Below are positions 8,329 through 17,894 of a DNA stretch of 64,000 nt, piece after piece. Below the pieces are notes generated by a model. That model was given only the letters and a program-made list of their open reading frames with translations, was not told where the DNA came from and did not search any database. Location of the stretch: NCBI GenBank assembly GCA_965248155.1, contig CBDFIO010000001.1:992001-1056000 (forward strand). Direction: 5' to 3'. Source of the DNA: RFSX01 sp965248155. Its GTDB lineage: Bacteria > Bacteroidota > Bacteroidia > Chitinophagales > Saprospiraceae. Made by a program: the position numbers and the translations under genes. The stretch's first letter is position 1; the number at the start of each line of letters is the position of its first letter.

Positions 8329-9662
8329 TATCTTTTGTTTTTTAGAGCATCTTGAACAGTGGGAACATAATGGTGTTTCCCTCCGGCTAGATCATCATCG
8401 AATGTAGTTGGAATTGTACCATCATTTGTTTTATCTGTCCATGTTACTTCTGGCCCACTATATTCTTTTACTTCCATTTTAATGCATTCTTCAACTGGAC
8501 AGACGAGAGCACATAAGTTGCACCCGACACAGTTTTCTTCAATAATTTTTGGAATTCGATTCTTGACTAGTTCCGGGAGTGCGATGGCTTGATGTGCCCC
8601 GTCATCACAGGCTATATAACAGAGATCACATCCTATACATTTAGTCTCATCAATGTGGGCAACGACTTTATGTTTTAAATTTAGATCCTTCCATTCTTTG
8701 ACATTTGGCAATGCCTTCCCTAAAAAATCATATATCGTTTCATAGTTTTTGCTCCTCATGAATTCTTCAAGTCCGGATTCCATTTCGCGAACAATTCCAA
8801 ATCCATAATGCATGACCGCAGTGCAAACTTGAACTGAAGAAGCCCCCAGCAAAATATATTCAACGACATCCCTCCATGTTTCAATTCCACCAATACCTGA
8901 GATAGGAATATGTTTTATATCCTCATGTTTAGCTAACTCTTTAACCATTTCCAATGCAATGGGTTTAACAGCGGGTCCACAATAGCCACCATTTGTTCCT
9001 TTACCATCAACAGTAGGATAGGGTGCATAACTATCCAGATCTATACCGACGATACTTTTAATTGTATTAATGAGTGAGATAGCATCGGTTCCACCTTTTA
9101 CGGAAGCCAATCCTGGTTCAATAATGTGTGAAATATTTGGAGTTAGTTTGGTAATAACAGGAATTGTAGCTACTTCTTTTACCCATGATACTATTGTTTC
9201 AAGGACAGCAGGTTCCTGGCCAACCGCTGATCCCATGCCTCGCTCACACATTCCATGAGGACATCCAAAATTTAATTCAATTCCATCCGCGCCAGCATTT
9301 TCTACATCTTTTATTATCTGATGCCATTCAGCTTTTGATTCGACCATTAGGGAAGCAATTATTGCATTATCCGGCCAATACTTTTTTACTTCTTCTATCT
9401 CTTTAAGATTATCACTCAGGGGTCTGTCCGTTATCAACTCGATATTATTAAATCCTGCCATTCTCGTATTACGATAATTAATCGAACCGTAGCGAGATGA
9501 GACATTAATGACCGGAACTCCCAGCGTTTTCCATACCGCTCCTCCCCAGCCAGCATCAAAGGCCTTCATAACCTGATAACCGGAATTAGTAGGTGGAGCT
9601 GAAGCCAACCAAAATGGATTTGGAGATTTTATTCCTGCAAAATCAATACTTAAATCAGGCAT
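8328..9662 (-). CDS. preA: Dihydropyrimidine dehydrogenase (NAD+), catalytic subunit PreA
   Basis: This 444-residue protein has a dihydroorotate-dehydrogenase-like FMN barrel (about 1-330) with the active-site segment ELNFGCPHGMCERGMGSAVG, which matches the CPHGM loop of mammalian DPD and E. coli PreA. FMN-phosphate motifs ISGIGGI and GASSVQVCTAVM follow. The C-terminus holds two [4Fe-4S] motifs, CIGCDLCYIAC and CVGCNLCALVC. With PreT it reversibly reduces uracil and thymine to the 5,6-dihydro forms, the first step of reductive degradation. The gene begins one base after the preT stop, so the two subunits are surely co-transcribed. Confidence 0.93.
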   Translation of the reverse strand: MPDLSIDFAGIKSPNPFWLASAPPTNSGYQVMKAFDAGWGGAVWKTLGVPVINVSSRYGSINYRNTRMAGFNNIELITDRPLSDNLKEIEEVKKYWPDNAIIASLMVESKAEWHQIIKDVENAGADGIELNFGCPHGMCERGMGSAVGQEPAVLETIVSWVKEVATIPVITKLTPNISHIIEPGLASVKGGTDAISLINTIKSIVGIDLDSYAPYPTVDGKGTNGGYCGPAVKPIALEMVKELAKHEDIKHIPISGIGGIETWRDVVEYILLGASSVQVCTAVMHYGFGIVREMESGLEEFMRSKNYETIYDFLGKALPNVKEWKDLNLKHKVVAHIDETKCIGCDLCYIACDDGAHQAIALPELVKNRIPKIIEENCVGCNLCALVCPVEECIKMEVKEYSGPEVTWTDKTNDGTIPTTFDDDLAGGKHHYVPTVQDALKNKR

Positions 9663-9663
9663 C

Positions 9664-10992
9664 TTATTTTTTATTTAGATAATTATGAATTCCATTTGCT
9701 GCTAACTTCCCTTCAAAAGCCCCATTTACAACTTCCGCTCCGCCGTTAACAGCATCTCCTCCTGCGAAATATTTTTGATTGGTAGTTTGATGTGTTTCAG
9801 GGTCTACTATTATCCTGCTTTTTGTATCAAGATCAAGTTCATCAATCAACTCTAAAAATTCCTTTTGCTTTGATTGACCAGTGGCTTTAATAAGCATATC
9901 ACAAGGAACAGTAAATTCTGAATTATCAATATATATCAGCTTTCCTTCATTTATTTCTGTTCTAACAAATCGGACAGATTCTACTTTTTCATTTCCAATA
10001 ATCTCAATGGGTTGGACATTAAATATACTCTCCACTCCAGATGCAATTACCAATTTATATTCAAAGCCATATGCACCCATGCTGTCTTTATCTCTTCTGT
10101 ATGCTAGTAATACAGAAGATGCACCCATTCTAGCTGATTCTGATGCTGCATCCATGGCAGTATTCCCTCCACCAATAACAATGACATTATCAGGAACATT
10201 CATGGAATGATGCTTCATTCTTATCTCTTCTATGAACTCTACTGCACCTACAACATTAACGAGATTTTCTCCGGGTAGCTTAAGCTCAGCTGTAGCGCCA
10301 ATGCCCACTCCTAAAAATATTGCATCATAGTTTGCTTCAATTTCTTCAATTTGTGATTTTGATTTTATAGCCTTATTATAAAAAATATTAAATCCAAGTT
10401 GTGATTGCAAATAATCTATTTCATCGAGGACTTCTTTATTAGTGATCTTATAAGGTGCTATACCATAAACTGTAAGCCCTGAAGGTTTGTCTTTCGCTTC
10501 ATAAACATCAACCTTATAACCCAGTTTTCTTAATTCGCACGCACACGAGATTCCAGCAGGACCAGATCCAATTACAGCTACTGAAAACCCATTTTCAGGA
10601 CCGGCCTTGAATAACTCCTTTTTTGTAGAAATTGCATTCTGAGTAGCATAGTTCTGCAGCCTTCCGATTTGTATAGGCGGAACATCTTGATGATTATAGA
10701 CACAAGCCCCTTCACATAAAACTCCCGTAGGGCAAACTTTACCACAAGCATTACCAAGCCAATTTTTTTCAAAAATTGTCCTTGCTGAACCCGTTAAGTT
10801 ATTCGTATGGATTTGCTTTATAAAAAGAGGAATATCAATACCGGTAGGGCAGGCCTGGATACATGGAGCATCATAGCAGTACAAGCACCTTGAGCTTTCA
10901 TAATAAGCTTCTGTAGAGTTCATCAAAGGTTTCTTCTGCGCAAAGTTCTTAGCAAATTCCTCCTCGGATAATGGTTTTTTATATTCTCCCAT
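9664..10992 (-). CDS. preT: Dihydropyrimidine dehydrogenase, NAD(P)H/FAD subunit PreT
   Basis: This 442-residue protein resembles the GltD/PreT flavoprotein family. Cysteine-rich iron-sulfur motifs lie near the N-terminus (CLYCYDAPCIQACPTGIDIP and CGKVCPTGVLCEGACV). The FAD Rossmann motif is VIGSGPAGISCACELRKLG and the NAD(P) motif is VIVIGGGNTAMDAASESARM. A C-terminal GGDAVNGGAEVVNGAFEGK binds FAD. It passes electrons from NAD(P)H to PreA through the iron-sulfur centres. It lies between the ureidopropionase gene (4-bp gap) and preA (1-bp gap). Confidence 0.93.
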   Translation of the reverse strand: MGEYKKPLSEEEFAKNFAQKKPLMNSTEAYYESSRCLYCYDAPCIQACPTGIDIPLFIKQIHTNNLTGSARTIFEKNWLGNACGKVCPTGVLCEGACVYNHQDVPPIQIGRLQNYATQNAISTKKELFKAGPENGFSVAVIGSGPAGISCACELRKLGYKVDVYEAKDKPSGLTVYGIAPYKITNKEVLDEIDYLQSQLGFNIFYNKAIKSKSQIEEIEANYDAIFLGVGIGATAELKLPGENLVNVVGAVEFIEEIRMKHHSMNVPDNVIVIGGGNTAMDAASESARMGASSVLLAYRRDKDSMGAYGFEYKLVIASGVESIFNVQPIEIIGNEKVESVRFVRTEINEGKLIYIDNSEFTVPCDMLIKATGQSKQKEFLELIDELDLDTKSRIIVDPETHQTTNQKYFAGGDAVNGGAEVVNGAFEGKLAANGIHNYLNKK

Positions 10993-10996
10993 AATA

Positions 10997-11863
10997 TTAT
11001 AAATCGGTTAATCGGCTATAAGTCTCTGGTCTACGGTCTCTATAAAATTGCCATGTAGATCTAACCTCGTCTATCATATCCAGATCAAATTCAGAGATCA
11101 ATAATTCATCTTCAGTTTCAGAGGCTTCAGCTATAATTTGACCTCGTGGATTTACAAAATAAGAGCTTCCGTAAAAGCGGCCTAAACCCCATGGTTTTTC
11201 CTCTCCAACTCTGTTTATACAACCCATGAAATATCCATTTGCTACAGCATGTGCCGGTTGTTCAAGTTTCCAGAGATACTGAGAAAGCCCTGCAACAGTT
11301 GCAGATGGATTGTATACGATTTCAGCTCCGTTTAATCCAAGAATTCTGGCGCCATCTGGAAAGTGTCTGTCATAACAGATGTAGACTCCAACTTTTGCAT
11401 AGCGTGTTTCGAAAACAGGATAACCCAGGTTCCCAGGTTTAAAGAAAAATTTTTCCCAAAATCCCGTCGTATGTGGAATATGGTTCTTTCGATATTTACC
11501 CAAATAAATTCCATCTGCATCTATGACAGCAGCTGTATTATAAAGCACTCCCGCTTGCTCCTTTTCATATATAGGAACAATCATTACCATCTGATACTTC
11601 TTAGCATATTCCTGCATTCTTTCTACTGTAAGACCAGGAATAGATTCTGCAGATTTATACCATTCTTTATCCTGACCTGGACAAAAATAGGGTGTATTAA
11701 AAATTTCCTGTAGGCACAAGATTTGGACACCTTGTTTACCGGCATCCTCAATGAGCGGTAGGTGTTTTTGAAGCATCGCTTCTTTAATTTCATCAATACT
11801 TCCTTCACCTTCTGTCAAAGGAAGGCTCATCTGTATTAATCCTGATTTTATTTTTCTAGGCAT
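10997..11863 (-). CDS. Beta-ureidopropionase (N-carbamoyl-beta-alanine amidohydrolase), nitrilase superfamily
   Basis: This 288-residue carbon-nitrogen hydrolase has the nitrilase triad: E53 in LCLQEIFNTPYF, K126 in GKYRKNHIPH and C163 in VYICYDRHFPDGAR. The phrases LNGAEIVYNPSAT and the final YRDRRPETYSRLTDL match beta-ureidopropionase/N-carbamoylputrescine amidase proteins. Placement between dihydropyrimidinase and PreT favours hydrolysis of N-carbamoyl-beta-alanine to beta-alanine, CO2 and ammonia, the third step of the pathway. N-carbamoylputrescine amidase is the main alternative on sequence alone, but no agmatine genes are nearby. Confidence 0.88.
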   Translation of the reverse strand: MPRKIKSGLIQMSLPLTEGEGSIDEIKEAMLQKHLPLIEDAGKQGVQILCLQEIFNTPYFCPGQDKEWYKSAESIPGLTVERMQEYAKKYQMVMIVPIYEKEQAGVLYNTAAVIDADGIYLGKYRKNHIPHTTGFWEKFFFKPGNLGYPVFETRYAKVGVYICYDRHFPDGARILGLNGAEIVYNPSATVAGLSQYLWKLEQPAHAVANGYFMGCINRVGEEKPWGLGRFYGSSYFVNPRGQIIAEASETEDELLISEFDLDMIDEVRSTWQFYRDRRPETYSRLTDL

Positions 11864-11877
11864 AATAATTTATAGTG

Positions 11878-13257
11878 CTATTTAATTAATGAGGTCTTCT
11901 TTCTTTTTACAAATTTTCCAAAACCGGGTTTCAACTTACATCTATTATCTTCAATGGCAGTTTCACCTCTCATAATTACTGTCTCAACTTTACCTGTCAG
12001 ATTCCATCCTTCATAAGAAGAATAATCTGCATTCATATGATGCGTTTTTTTAGAAATCTTATGTTTAGTACGCGGATTGAATATAACTAAATCTGCATCT
12101 GCACCAATGGATACAGTGCCCTTATTTGGATACATTCCAAATATTTTAGCAGCATTTGTTGATGTGAGTTCTACGTATTTATTCAAAGATATTTTACCTG
12201 TTCGAACTCCTTCCGTAAACATCAATTCCATACGGTGTTCAATAGCAGGATGTCCATTTGGAATTTTTGAAAAATCATCTTTTCCCATTTGTTTTTGTTT
12301 CCATGTGAATGGACAATGGTCTGTTCCGACAACCTGAATCAATCCCTGGTTTATTCCCGACCATAAAGATTCCTGATCCTTCTTTTCCCGCAAAGGTGGA
12401 CTCATTACCCATTTCGCTCCATCCTTTTTTTTGTAAAGGGAAGCATCCAGGGTCAAATATTGAGAACATGTTTCTACAAATACTTTTTGATTTCTCATCG
12501 TAGCTCTTCTTACCGCGTTCAAAGCCCCTTCACAAGTCATATGAACGATATATCCGGGACATGATGTGTAATGGAGCATATCCGTAAACCGGCCCGATGC
12601 TTCAGCTTCAGTCACTTCGGGTTGTGACAGATAATGATATAAGGGACTGAGCTTGCCTTCCGATCTATGTTTTGCGATTAAAGAGTCAATCATATCTCCG
12701 TTTGTCGCATGAACCGTAACCAATCCACCATGCTTCTTGACGATCTTCATGAGTTGAACCATCTGACCATCATCAATCATCAAGGCTCCTTTATAAGCCA
12801 TAAAAGTTTTGAATGATGTGATTCCTTCATTTTCAATCATGTGAACAACTTCTTTAGCTACTTTCTTATTAAAATCTGTAACTGCCATATGATATGAATA
12901 ATCACAGTAGGCTTTATTCTCTGATTTTAATTGCCAGTTTTTCAATGCATTCTTTAAGCTATCACCTTGTGTCTGCAGTATAAAATCAATGACCATAGTC
13001 GTTCCTCCGAATAATGCAGCTTTTGTACCGCTTGAATAATCATCACTGGAATAAGTCCCCATAAACGGCATATCGAGATGAACATGTGGATCAATTCCAC
13101 CGGGGAATATATACCTGCCTCTGGCATTAATTTCTTTATCAGCTTTAACACTTAATCCGGATCCAATCATTTTTACAAGACCATCCTTTACATATACGTC
13201 TCCTTTATATGCAGATTCAGCAGTTACAATTGTTCCATTTTTAATGAGTATTGACAT
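11878..13257 (-). CDS. hydA: Dihydropyrimidinase (amidohydrolase family)
   Basis: This 459-residue cyclic amidohydrolase has the metal-binding HxH in GGIDPHVHLDMPFMGTYSSD, the carbamylated-lysine region GITSFKTFMAYKGAL, the histidine ligand segment GGLVTVHATNGDMI and the catalytic Asp in VGTDHCPF. The PxxGTVSIGADADLVIF ending is typical of hydantoinase/dihydropyrimidinase. It opens dihydrouracil to N-carbamoyl-beta-alanine, the second pathway step. The gene abuts the transporter stop without a gap and precedes the ureidopropionase gene by 14 bp. Confidence 0.92.
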   Translation of the reverse strand: MSILIKNGTIVTAESAYKGDVYVKDGLVKMIGSGLSVKADKEINARGRYIFPGGIDPHVHLDMPFMGTYSSDDYSSGTKAALFGGTTMVIDFILQTQGDSLKNALKNWQLKSENKAYCDYSYHMAVTDFNKKVAKEVVHMIENEGITSFKTFMAYKGALMIDDGQMVQLMKIVKKHGGLVTVHATNGDMIDSLIAKHRSEGKLSPLYHYLSQPEVTEAEASGRFTDMLHYTSCPGYIVHMTCEGALNAVRRATMRNQKVFVETCSQYLTLDASLYKKKDGAKWVMSPPLREKKDQESLWSGINQGLIQVVGTDHCPFTWKQKQMGKDDFSKIPNGHPAIEHRMELMFTEGVRTGKISLNKYVELTSTNAAKIFGMYPNKGTVSIGADADLVIFNPRTKHKISKKTHHMNADYSSYEGWNLTGKVETVIMRGETAIEDNRCKLKPGFGKFVKRKKTSLIK

Positions 13258-14946
13258 CTATTTCTTTTTTTTCATTAACAGGTAATAAAGTACAAAAGAG
13301 ACAATAAACCCTGAAAACCATGAAAGTCGATATAATGCATCAAGGGCTGGTATAAAATATCCAATAATGGCTACAAATATTCCTGCAAACAATGATATCA
13401 TCGCTGCAGAATTGAAACCCTGATTATATACATACAACCCGTCTTCCTTATATAATTCAGCCAGTTCAATTTTTGTCTTTCGAAGCCAGTAATAATCAGA
13501 AAGCATAATACCAAGAACAGGTCCAAGAAGGCCACTAATAAAAATTAAGATATTACTAATTTCATCCATTAATATCCATGGACAAATTATTATTCCAATA
13601 ATTCCAGTTATTATTCCTCCCGTTCTAAAGCTAATCTTCTTTGGGTTTAAATTAGAAAAGGCATTGGATGGTGCAATGACATTTGCAGCTATGTTAGTAC
13701 TCAGTGTTGCAATAATCATAAATACCTGAGAGACAACGACTACAACAGAATTACTAAATTTTGCCAGTAAAGACACTGGGTCCCAAGGAGCATCATTAGA
13801 AACCAAAATATCGTCAAAGTTTAAGACTGCAGCATAGGTGACAAATATCCCTACAAAAGAATAAAGCATCATGGTACCAGGCAAGCCTATGAACTGACCC
13901 AGGACTTGATCCTTTTGAGTTGCTGCATATCTTGTTATATCTGCTATACTGAGAGACATAGTTGCCCAAAAGCCAACCATAATAGTCAGCCATAAAATAT
14001 AACTCCATAATTTACTGCCCGTACTTGTATTAGCTGGTGTATCAAAAGCTGCAGTTACAATACTACTTTCAATTTTCTTCCCTTTATTTCGGAGCTGAAA
14101 TTTTACGACAGGAAGGTCCTTAGATTTATCATAGGGAATAGTAATTTCTGAACTTTCAAGTGCCGTCCAATAGCCTTGCAATCTTCCTATGAAAAGCATG
14201 TACTCATCTGCTTTAATATTGTTATCCTTATCTCTTATTGGATTTATTGTTAAGATAAGATCATCTCCATTCATTTCCAATTTGGAGGACGGTATTTCCA
14301 TTTGGGTACTTTGATCTAATACTTTTGTAAAACTATCTGATTGAACAGATCCCCATATAATAAGAAGGATTCCCATTAGAATTAGGATAGGCGCAGAATA
14401 TTGTTCTAAGAATTTAATACTCTCTGTTCCTTTCCAGATAAAATACATGTTGAGCAACCAGAAAATACCAAAGCCTACAAATTTTCCTAAGCTTAGTCCC
14501 AATGTGATATTATTTCCAGTTAATGCACAAAATATTGCATATATCGCAAGACCTCCGATCCAGGTCTGTATTCCAAACCATCCGCATGCAACTATTGCAC
14601 GTACAATGGAAGGAATATGAATACCAACTGTTCCAAATGATGATCTACCGATAACAGGAAAGGGAATGCCGTACTTCACACCTGCATGACCATTGAGCAC
14701 CATTGGTACAGTAATAATCAAATTGGCCAGAAATATAATTATCAATGATTCCTTCCAACTCATACCGGAACCAATCATATAGGATGCCAATAAATAGGTA
14801 GGTATGCAAACCGCCATGCCAACCCAAATGGCTGAAAGATGCCATATATTCCAAGTTCTTTTGGAAGGCGGCACAGGGGCCAGATCTTCACTATATAAAT
14901 CGGAATATGATAAATCCTCTTTGAGTTCTACTATGTCTTTATTCAT
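13258..14946 (-). CDS. NCS1-family nucleobase (cytosine/uracil-type) transporter with an inserted soluble segment
   Basis: This 562-residue membrane protein has about 12 hydrophobic segments and NCS1 landmarks: NIWHLSAIWVGMAVCIPTYL in TM1, GIPFPVIGRSSFGTVGIHIP, CGWFGIQTWIGGLAIY, and VGFWATMSLSIADITRYAAT followed by QKDQVLGQ. These match Mhp1/AllP/PucI-like permeases. Its place inside the operon makes uracil or cytosine the likely cargo, with a sodium or proton couple. It is longer than the usual 450-500 residues. The excess is a hydrophilic, strand-rich stretch at about residues 203-311, between the APILILMGILLIIWG and LWSYILWLTIMVGFW segments. Its start overlaps the aminotransferase end by four bases (ATGA). 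Confidence 0.9.
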   Translation of the reverse strand: MNKDIVELKEDLSYSDLYSEDLAPVPPSKRTWNIWHLSAIWVGMAVCIPTYLLASYMIGSGMSWKESLIIIFLANLIITVPMVLNGHAGVKYGIPFPVIGRSSFGTVGIHIPSIVRAIVACGWFGIQTWIGGLAIYAIFCALTGNNITLGLSLGKFVGFGIFWLLNMYFIWKGTESIKFLEQYSAPILILMGILLIIWGSVQSDSFTKVLDQSTQMEIPSSKLEMNGDDLILTINPIRDKDNNIKADEYMLFIGRLQGYWTALESSEITIPYDKSKDLPVVKFQLRNKGKKIESSIVTAAFDTPANTSTGSKLWSYILWLTIMVGFWATMSLSIADITRYAATQKDQVLGQFIGLPGTMMLYSFVGIFVTYAAVLNFDDILVSNDAPWDPVSLLAKFSNSVVVVVSQVFMIIATLSTNIAANVIAPSNAFSNLNPKKISFRTGGIITGIIGIIICPWILMDEISNILIFISGLLGPVLGIMLSDYYWLRKTKIELAELYKEDGLYVYNQGFNSAAMISLFAGIFVAIIGYFIPALDALYRLSWFSGFIVSFVLYYLLMKKKK

Positions 14947-16304
14947 GAGCCTGTATAATAATGGTCTGCGACAGCAAGAGCTTGAGAAATAATATCCAAC
15001 CCTTCATCGATTTGTGATTCATTGACTATGAGTGGTGGAGCAATGAAGATGAAGTTCCATTTTACAAAAGTAAACATCCCCAAGTCTCTGATTTTGGCAG
15101 CTACTTTATGTGTAATCTCCAAGTCTGCTCCTTTACCATTCCAGGATGCAACTGGTTCCTTAGTTGCTCTGTCTTTTACCATTTCAATACAACCGAGCAA
15201 ACCAGTATTTCTAAAATCTCCTATGCTAGGGTGAATCGCTTTAAGTTCTTCCATTCTACTTTCCATATAGCGACCCATTTTCGCTGAACGCTCTACTAAG
15301 TTTTCCTCTTGTATTATTCTTATGTTTTCCAAAGCTGCTGTACACAAAACAGCATGTGCTGAATATGTTAATCCCAGCCACATGGTATTATCGTTAAAAT
15401 AATCTGCAATTTCATCCGAAACTACAACGCTACCCAAAGGAAGATAACCAGAAGTTAGTCCTTTAGCAATAACCATTATATCAGGGACCACTTCATGATT
15501 GTTAACGCCAAACCATTTACCAGTGCGACCGAAGCCACTCATGATCTCATCACAGATCATAAGAATACCATACTTCTTCCCAATTCGCTTAACCTCTCTC
15601 AAATAATATGGAGGATACTTAATACATCCAGATGTCCCGGATTCTCCTTCCATAATAATTGCTGCAATACTTGAAGGGTTTTCATAGTGTATTACTTGCT
15701 CCAGATTCTGAAGTGCCATTCGCCCGCATTCTTCGATTGAATTTGTATTCCATGGACATCTGTAGAAATAAGGATTTTCGACAAGTACAAAGTTGCCTGC
15801 AGTGTGTTTATCAATTGCATGTTTCCTGGGATCACCACCTGCTGATAAAGCGGTATAAGTCGCGCCATGATATCCTCTATAGTTTCCAATGATCTTATGT
15901 CTTCCAGTAACAATTCTAGCCATCTTTATGGCGTTTTCAATAGCTTCTGCGCCCCCTAAAGTAAATAAGGATTTATTGAGATTCCCAGGCGCGATCTCGG
16001 AAATCAATTTTCCTAAATCTCCTCTAGGTTTGGTACCAATTGAAGGACTAACAAAAGACAAATCTTTCATCTGAGTCTGGACAGCTTCAGTTATTCTTTG
16101 ATTACCATGTCCTATATTTACATTCATCAATTGGGATGAAAAATCGATATACTGTTTTCCATTTCTATCCCACAAATAAACTCCTTTTGCACTCTCCATA
16201 TTTATAGGATTGAGCCCTCCTTGTTTTGACCAAGAAAAAAGAGTATGCTTTAAATTGTTTTCTAGAATTTGGTTTTTAGAATTCGTCATTACTTCCATAG
16301 ACAT
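14943..16304 (-). CDS. Class III omega-aminotransferase (beta-alanine:pyruvate/2-oxoglutarate type)
   Basis: This 453-residue PLP enzyme has class III landmarks: YIDFSSQLMNVNIGHGNQRI, GGAEAIENAIKMAR, the PLP-ring aspartate in ICDEIMSGFGRTGKWF, and the Schiff-base lysine in MVIAKGLTSGYLPLGSVVVS. The C-terminal FIAPPLIVNESQIDEGLDII is typical of the fold. In this operon it should move the amino group of beta-alanine to an oxoacid, giving malonate semialdehyde. The amino acceptor cannot be read from the sequence. It lies 4 bp downstream of the dehydrogenase gene and overlaps the transporter gene, so co-transcription is very likely. Confidence 0.9.
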   Translation of the reverse strand: MSMEVMTNSKNQILENNLKHTLFSWSKQGGLNPINMESAKGVYLWDRNGKQYIDFSSQLMNVNIGHGNQRITEAVQTQMKDLSFVSPSIGTKPRGDLGKLISEIAPGNLNKSLFTLGGAEAIENAIKMARIVTGRHKIIGNYRGYHGATYTALSAGGDPRKHAIDKHTAGNFVLVENPYFYRCPWNTNSIEECGRMALQNLEQVIHYENPSSIAAIIMEGESGTSGCIKYPPYYLREVKRIGKKYGILMICDEIMSGFGRTGKWFGVNNHEVVPDIMVIAKGLTSGYLPLGSVVVSDEIADYFNDNTMWLGLTYSAHAVLCTAALENIRIIQEENLVERSAKMGRYMESRMEELKAIHPSIGDFRNTGLLGCIEMVKDRATKEPVASWNGKGADLEITHKVAAKIRDLGMFTFVKWNFIFIAPPLIVNESQIDEGLDIISQALAVADHYYTGS

Positions 16305-16308
16305 TTTA

Positions 16309-17775
16309 TTAGCTCATCCAATTGGTCTTATCTTCAGGATTCCACTTGGTTGTCGTCTTTTTATTCTGTGTCCAAAATTCAATTGAACTTCTTCCTGTTA
16401 TATCGCCAACACCAAATTTTGATTCATTCCAACCTCCAAATGAAAATGGTTCCCGAGGAACCGGAACGCCTATATTCACACCTACCATACCGGCACTTAC
16501 TTTTTCAATAACGCGTTTTGCAAGACCTCCACTTTGAGTAAAGACAGCAGCAGCATTCCCGTAGTTGGATCCATTCTCAATTCGAATGGCTTCATCAAGG
16601 TCTTTCGCTCTGATAATAGAAATGACGGGGCCAAATATTTCTTCTTTTGCAACTTTCATATCTGGTTTGACATGATCAATTATTGTAGGCCCAACATAAA
16701 AGCCGTCTTCTTTTCCGGGGACAGTTGTATTTCTTCCATCTACTAAAATCTTGGCGCCCTGTGCTTCTGCTTCTGTTATATAAGATTCTATTCTTTCCTT
16801 AGCCTCTGCACTAATCACAGATCCTAAGTTATCTCCGGGAATTATGGATTTCGACTCTTCAATCATTTTGTCAATTATATGTTGAATATCATCAACGCCT
16901 ACCATTACAGATGCAGCCATGCATCTTTGTCCAGCACAACCGGACATTGAGGCAACAACATTGTTTGCAGTCATATTTACATTTGCATCCGGGAAAACCA
17001 ACAAGTGATTCTTTGCGCCACCGAGGGCTACACATCGTTGAAGGTTCGAGCTGGATCTTTTGTACACTATTTTGGCCACTCTTGTTGATCCAACAAATGA
17101 TGTTGCTTTTATATCTGGATGATCGCATATTGCTTCCACAACTTCTTTACCTCCATTGACGACATTAAATACTCCATCAGGCAAACCCGCCTCTTTCAAA
17201 AGTTCTGCCATTCTCATAGCACTAAGAGGAACAAGTTCTGATGGTTTTAATACAACACAATTTCCAAGAACCAAAGCATTTGGAACAGTCCAGTGTGGGA
17301 CCATATTCGGAAAATTAAAAGGGCTTATGCAAGCAACTACTCCAAGAGGCTTTCGTTCAATCCTGCATTCTACTCCCCGGCTAACTTCTTGTATTTCGTT
17401 TGTAACAATTTGAGGCATTGATACAGCAAATTCACAAAGCTCTATGCTTTTCAATACTTCTGCTTTAGATTCTCCGTAAGTTTTACCATTTTCAATCTGA
17501 ACAAGCTTTGCGAGTTCGTCAATATTATCTTCCAGCAGTTGTCTATATCGAAAAAAGTATTGAACACGCTCTTTGAATGTTAATCCCGACCATTCCTTAA
17601 AAGCAGACTTAGCAGCTTGAACAGCAGCTTCAAGCTCTACACTGGAACTCATTGGTAATGAAGATATTACCGATCCATCTATTGGACTTATGACATCCAT
17701 AGAACTTTGTCCATTCCGGTCAAATTCTCCATTAATGAAATTTTTTACTTCAGACAGCTTTGTATTACTAATCAT
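16309..17775 (-). CDS. mmsA: CoA-acylating (methyl)malonate-semialdehyde dehydrogenase
   Basis: This 488-residue aldehyde dehydrogenase matches the MmsA/IolA subgroup: VVACISPFNFPNMVPHWTVP, the Rossmann SFVGSTRVAKIVYKR, catalytic Cys in MSGCAGQRCMAASVMV, and VNIGVPVPREPFSFGGWNES. The CAGQRCMA wording and the absence of the usual general-base Glu region are marks of CoA-dependent MMSDH enzymes. It would turn malonate semialdehyde to acetyl-CoA and CO2 with NAD+. It is the first gene of the pyrimidine operon, so the promoter should lie in the 119 bp before it (17776-17894). Confidence 0.92.
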   Translation of the reverse strand: MISNTKLSEVKNFINGEFDRNGQSSMDVISPIDGSVISSLPMSSSVELEAAVQAAKSAFKEWSGLTFKERVQYFFRYRQLLEDNIDELAKLVQIENGKTYGESKAEVLKSIELCEFAVSMPQIVTNEIQEVSRGVECRIERKPLGVVACISPFNFPNMVPHWTVPNALVLGNCVVLKPSELVPLSAMRMAELLKEAGLPDGVFNVVNGGKEVVEAICDHPDIKATSFVGSTRVAKIVYKRSSSNLQRCVALGGAKNHLLVFPDANVNMTANNVVASMSGCAGQRCMAASVMVGVDDIQHIIDKMIEESKSIIPGDNLGSVISAEAKERIESYITEAEAQGAKILVDGRNTTVPGKEDGFYVGPTIIDHVKPDMKVAKEEIFGPVISIIRAKDLDEAIRIENGSNYGNAAAVFTQSGGLAKRVIEKVSAGMVGVNIGVPVPREPFSFGGWNESKFGVGDITGRSSIEFWTQNKKTTTKWNPEDKTNWMS

Positions 17776-17894
17776 AATTAGATTTTAAGATGATAAGGAA
17801 TTCTATTAAATCAAAAATCGTTCCTCCTCTCTTCTAAAATTAACTATTTGTAGTCAATGATGAAATATCTGAGAAGGAACACTGTTGAAAAGAT

